A DNA stretch of 6,515 nt from an uncultured Desulfobacterales bacterium (GTDB lineage Bacteria > Desulfobacterota > Desulfobacteria > Desulfobacterales > JAFDCJ01), in contig CALZJV010000660.1 of the NCBI GenBank assembly GCA_945787595.1, forward strand, positions 1 to 6,515, given 5' to 3'. The position numbers and the translations under genes are program-made. The notes under the pieces are model-generated. The model did not search any database. It was given only the letters and a program-made list of their open reading frames with translations, and was not told the DNA's origin. This document shows positions 5,718-6,515 of this stretch, in pieces. How positions within the stretch are numbered: position 1 is the first letter of the stretch; every line of letters starts with the position of its first letter.

Positions 5718-6500
5718 ATGATCAGGGTCGGTCCCGCAGGTTCAAGCGGATTGGGAAATCTGAAAGGTGTTAACAAGGTCGCCGAGATGGATCTGGATTG
5801 CATGGAGGTTGAATTCACCTACGGCGTTCGCATGGATCTCAAAACCGCCAGAGCCGTCGGTGCACTGGCAAAAGAAAAGGGGATCATACTTTCCGTTCAC
5901 GCACCTTACTATATTAACCTGGCTTCGGATGAGAAGGAGAAGTTGGTTGCCAGCAAGAAACGAATCCTGGCCTCCTGCGAGCGGGCCCAGGCCATGGGCG
6001 CGCAAAACGTGACCTTTCATGCCGGGTTCTATCAAAAGCGGACCCATGAAAAGACCTATCAGTTGATTAAAAAAGCGCTTACGAACTTGAAAAAAACCAT
6101 ATCGCGAAAGCGTTGGCAGGTGACGCTTTGTCCGGAAATAACCGGCAAACCATCCCAGTTCGGATCTTTGGAGGAGCTCTTGCGTCTGAGAAAAGAAACC
6201 GGTTGCGGGCTAACCGTTGACTTCTCCCATTTATATGCCAGGCACCGGGGGGACGTTGACTATGGCCGAATTCTGAACAAGCTGCCCAAAAAATTCCATG
6301 CTCATTTTTCCGGCATAGAATACGGTGATAAAGGGGAAAGAAAGCATATCAGAACTACGGAAAAATTTTTCAGGCCCCTGGCAAAGGAATTGGTCAGGCG
6401 AGATTTGGATATCACAATCATCAACGAATCGCCCAGTCCCTATGAGGACGCCGTCATGATGAAGAAAGAGTTGCAGATGCTGGAAAAGAAAGGTTCATAG
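5718..6500 (+). CDS. Endonuclease IV-like TIM-barrel protein (AP endonuclease family 2)
   Basis: A protein of 260 residues with the metal-site pattern of endonuclease IV, the family that cuts DNA at abasic sites in base excision repair. Probable metal ligands in order are His61 (VHAPYY), His101 (TFHAGF), Glu140 (CPEITGKPSQFGSLEEL), Asp168 and His171 (VDFSHL), His196 (HAHFSG), His210 (GERKH) and Glu237 (INESP). E. coli Nfo has Asp-Arg-His where this protein has Arg-Lys-His (208-210), so one usual zinc-ligand Asp appears missing. The HFSGIEYGDKGE segment resembles archaeal-type members. It is shorter than Nfo (about 285). The ATG at 5718 gives the family-like start MIRVGPAGSSG, but its ribosome binding site is weak; a TTG at 5664 would add 18 atypical residues. 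AP endonuclease activity is likely but not certain, because sugar isomerases share the fold. It ends 15 bp before the window edge. Confidence 0.8.
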   Translation: MIRVGPAGSSGLGNLKGVNKVAEMDLDCMEVEFTYGVRMDLKTARAVGALAKEKGIILSVHAPYYINLASDEKEKLVASKKRILASCERAQAMGAQNVTFHAGFYQKRTHEKTYQLIKKALTNLKKTISRKRWQVTLCPEITGKPSQFGSLEELLRLRKETGCGLTVDFSHLYARHRGDVDYGRILNKLPKKFHAHFSGIEYGDKGERKHIRTTEKFFRPLAKELVRRDLDITIINESPSPYEDAVMMKKELQMLEKKGS

Positions 6501-6515
6501 TGCAAGACTTAAGCC

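Overview
The window looks like ordinary chromosomal DNA from a Gram-negative bacterium of moderate G+C content. The best guess is a Desulfobacterota (delta-proteobacterial) lineage. That rests on the general look of the proteins and on the abundant short tandem repeats between genes. No marker gene fixes the taxonomy, so it is an inference. I see no tRNA, rRNA, CRISPR array, transposase or phage gene.

Left part (1-2113): a secreted cyclophilin-type peptidyl-prolyl isomerase reads rightward, and a family 4 glycosyltransferase converges on it from the right. Between them are a 7-bp-period tandem repeat and the decayed N-terminal piece of an NADPH-dependent FMN reductase / iron-sulfur flavoprotein. 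The remnant has lost its start codon and most of its cluster cysteines. It overlaps the 3' end of the glycosyltransferase on the opposite strand, so the last 21 glycosyltransferase residues are read from its antisense strand.

Middle (2242-4140): a single-domain response regulator with no kinase beside it and a PLP-dependent trans-sulfuration enzyme (cystathionine gamma-synthase / beta-lyase type) both read leftward. The trans-sulfuration gene is broken by an exact 13-bp tandem duplication. Removing one copy restores a full-length enzyme of about 375 residues, so it is either a very recent, possibly reversible, pseudogene or a sequence error.

Right part (4311-6500): divergent from the broken gene is an exported protein of unknown function. 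Its family, best known from Bacteroidetes, is often mislabelled 'septum formation inhibitor Maf'. A 456-bp stretch without a gene follows. It holds a second 7-bp-period array, then a pair of inverted 7-bp-period arrays that bracket a REP-like hairpin. Last comes an endonuclease IV-like TIM-barrel protein.

The genes do not form an evident pathway; this is a patchwork of single genes. The most distinctive feature is the recurrence of intergenic arrays with a 7-bp period but different sequences. In the inverted pair, one arm equals the other with two internal units each duplicated.
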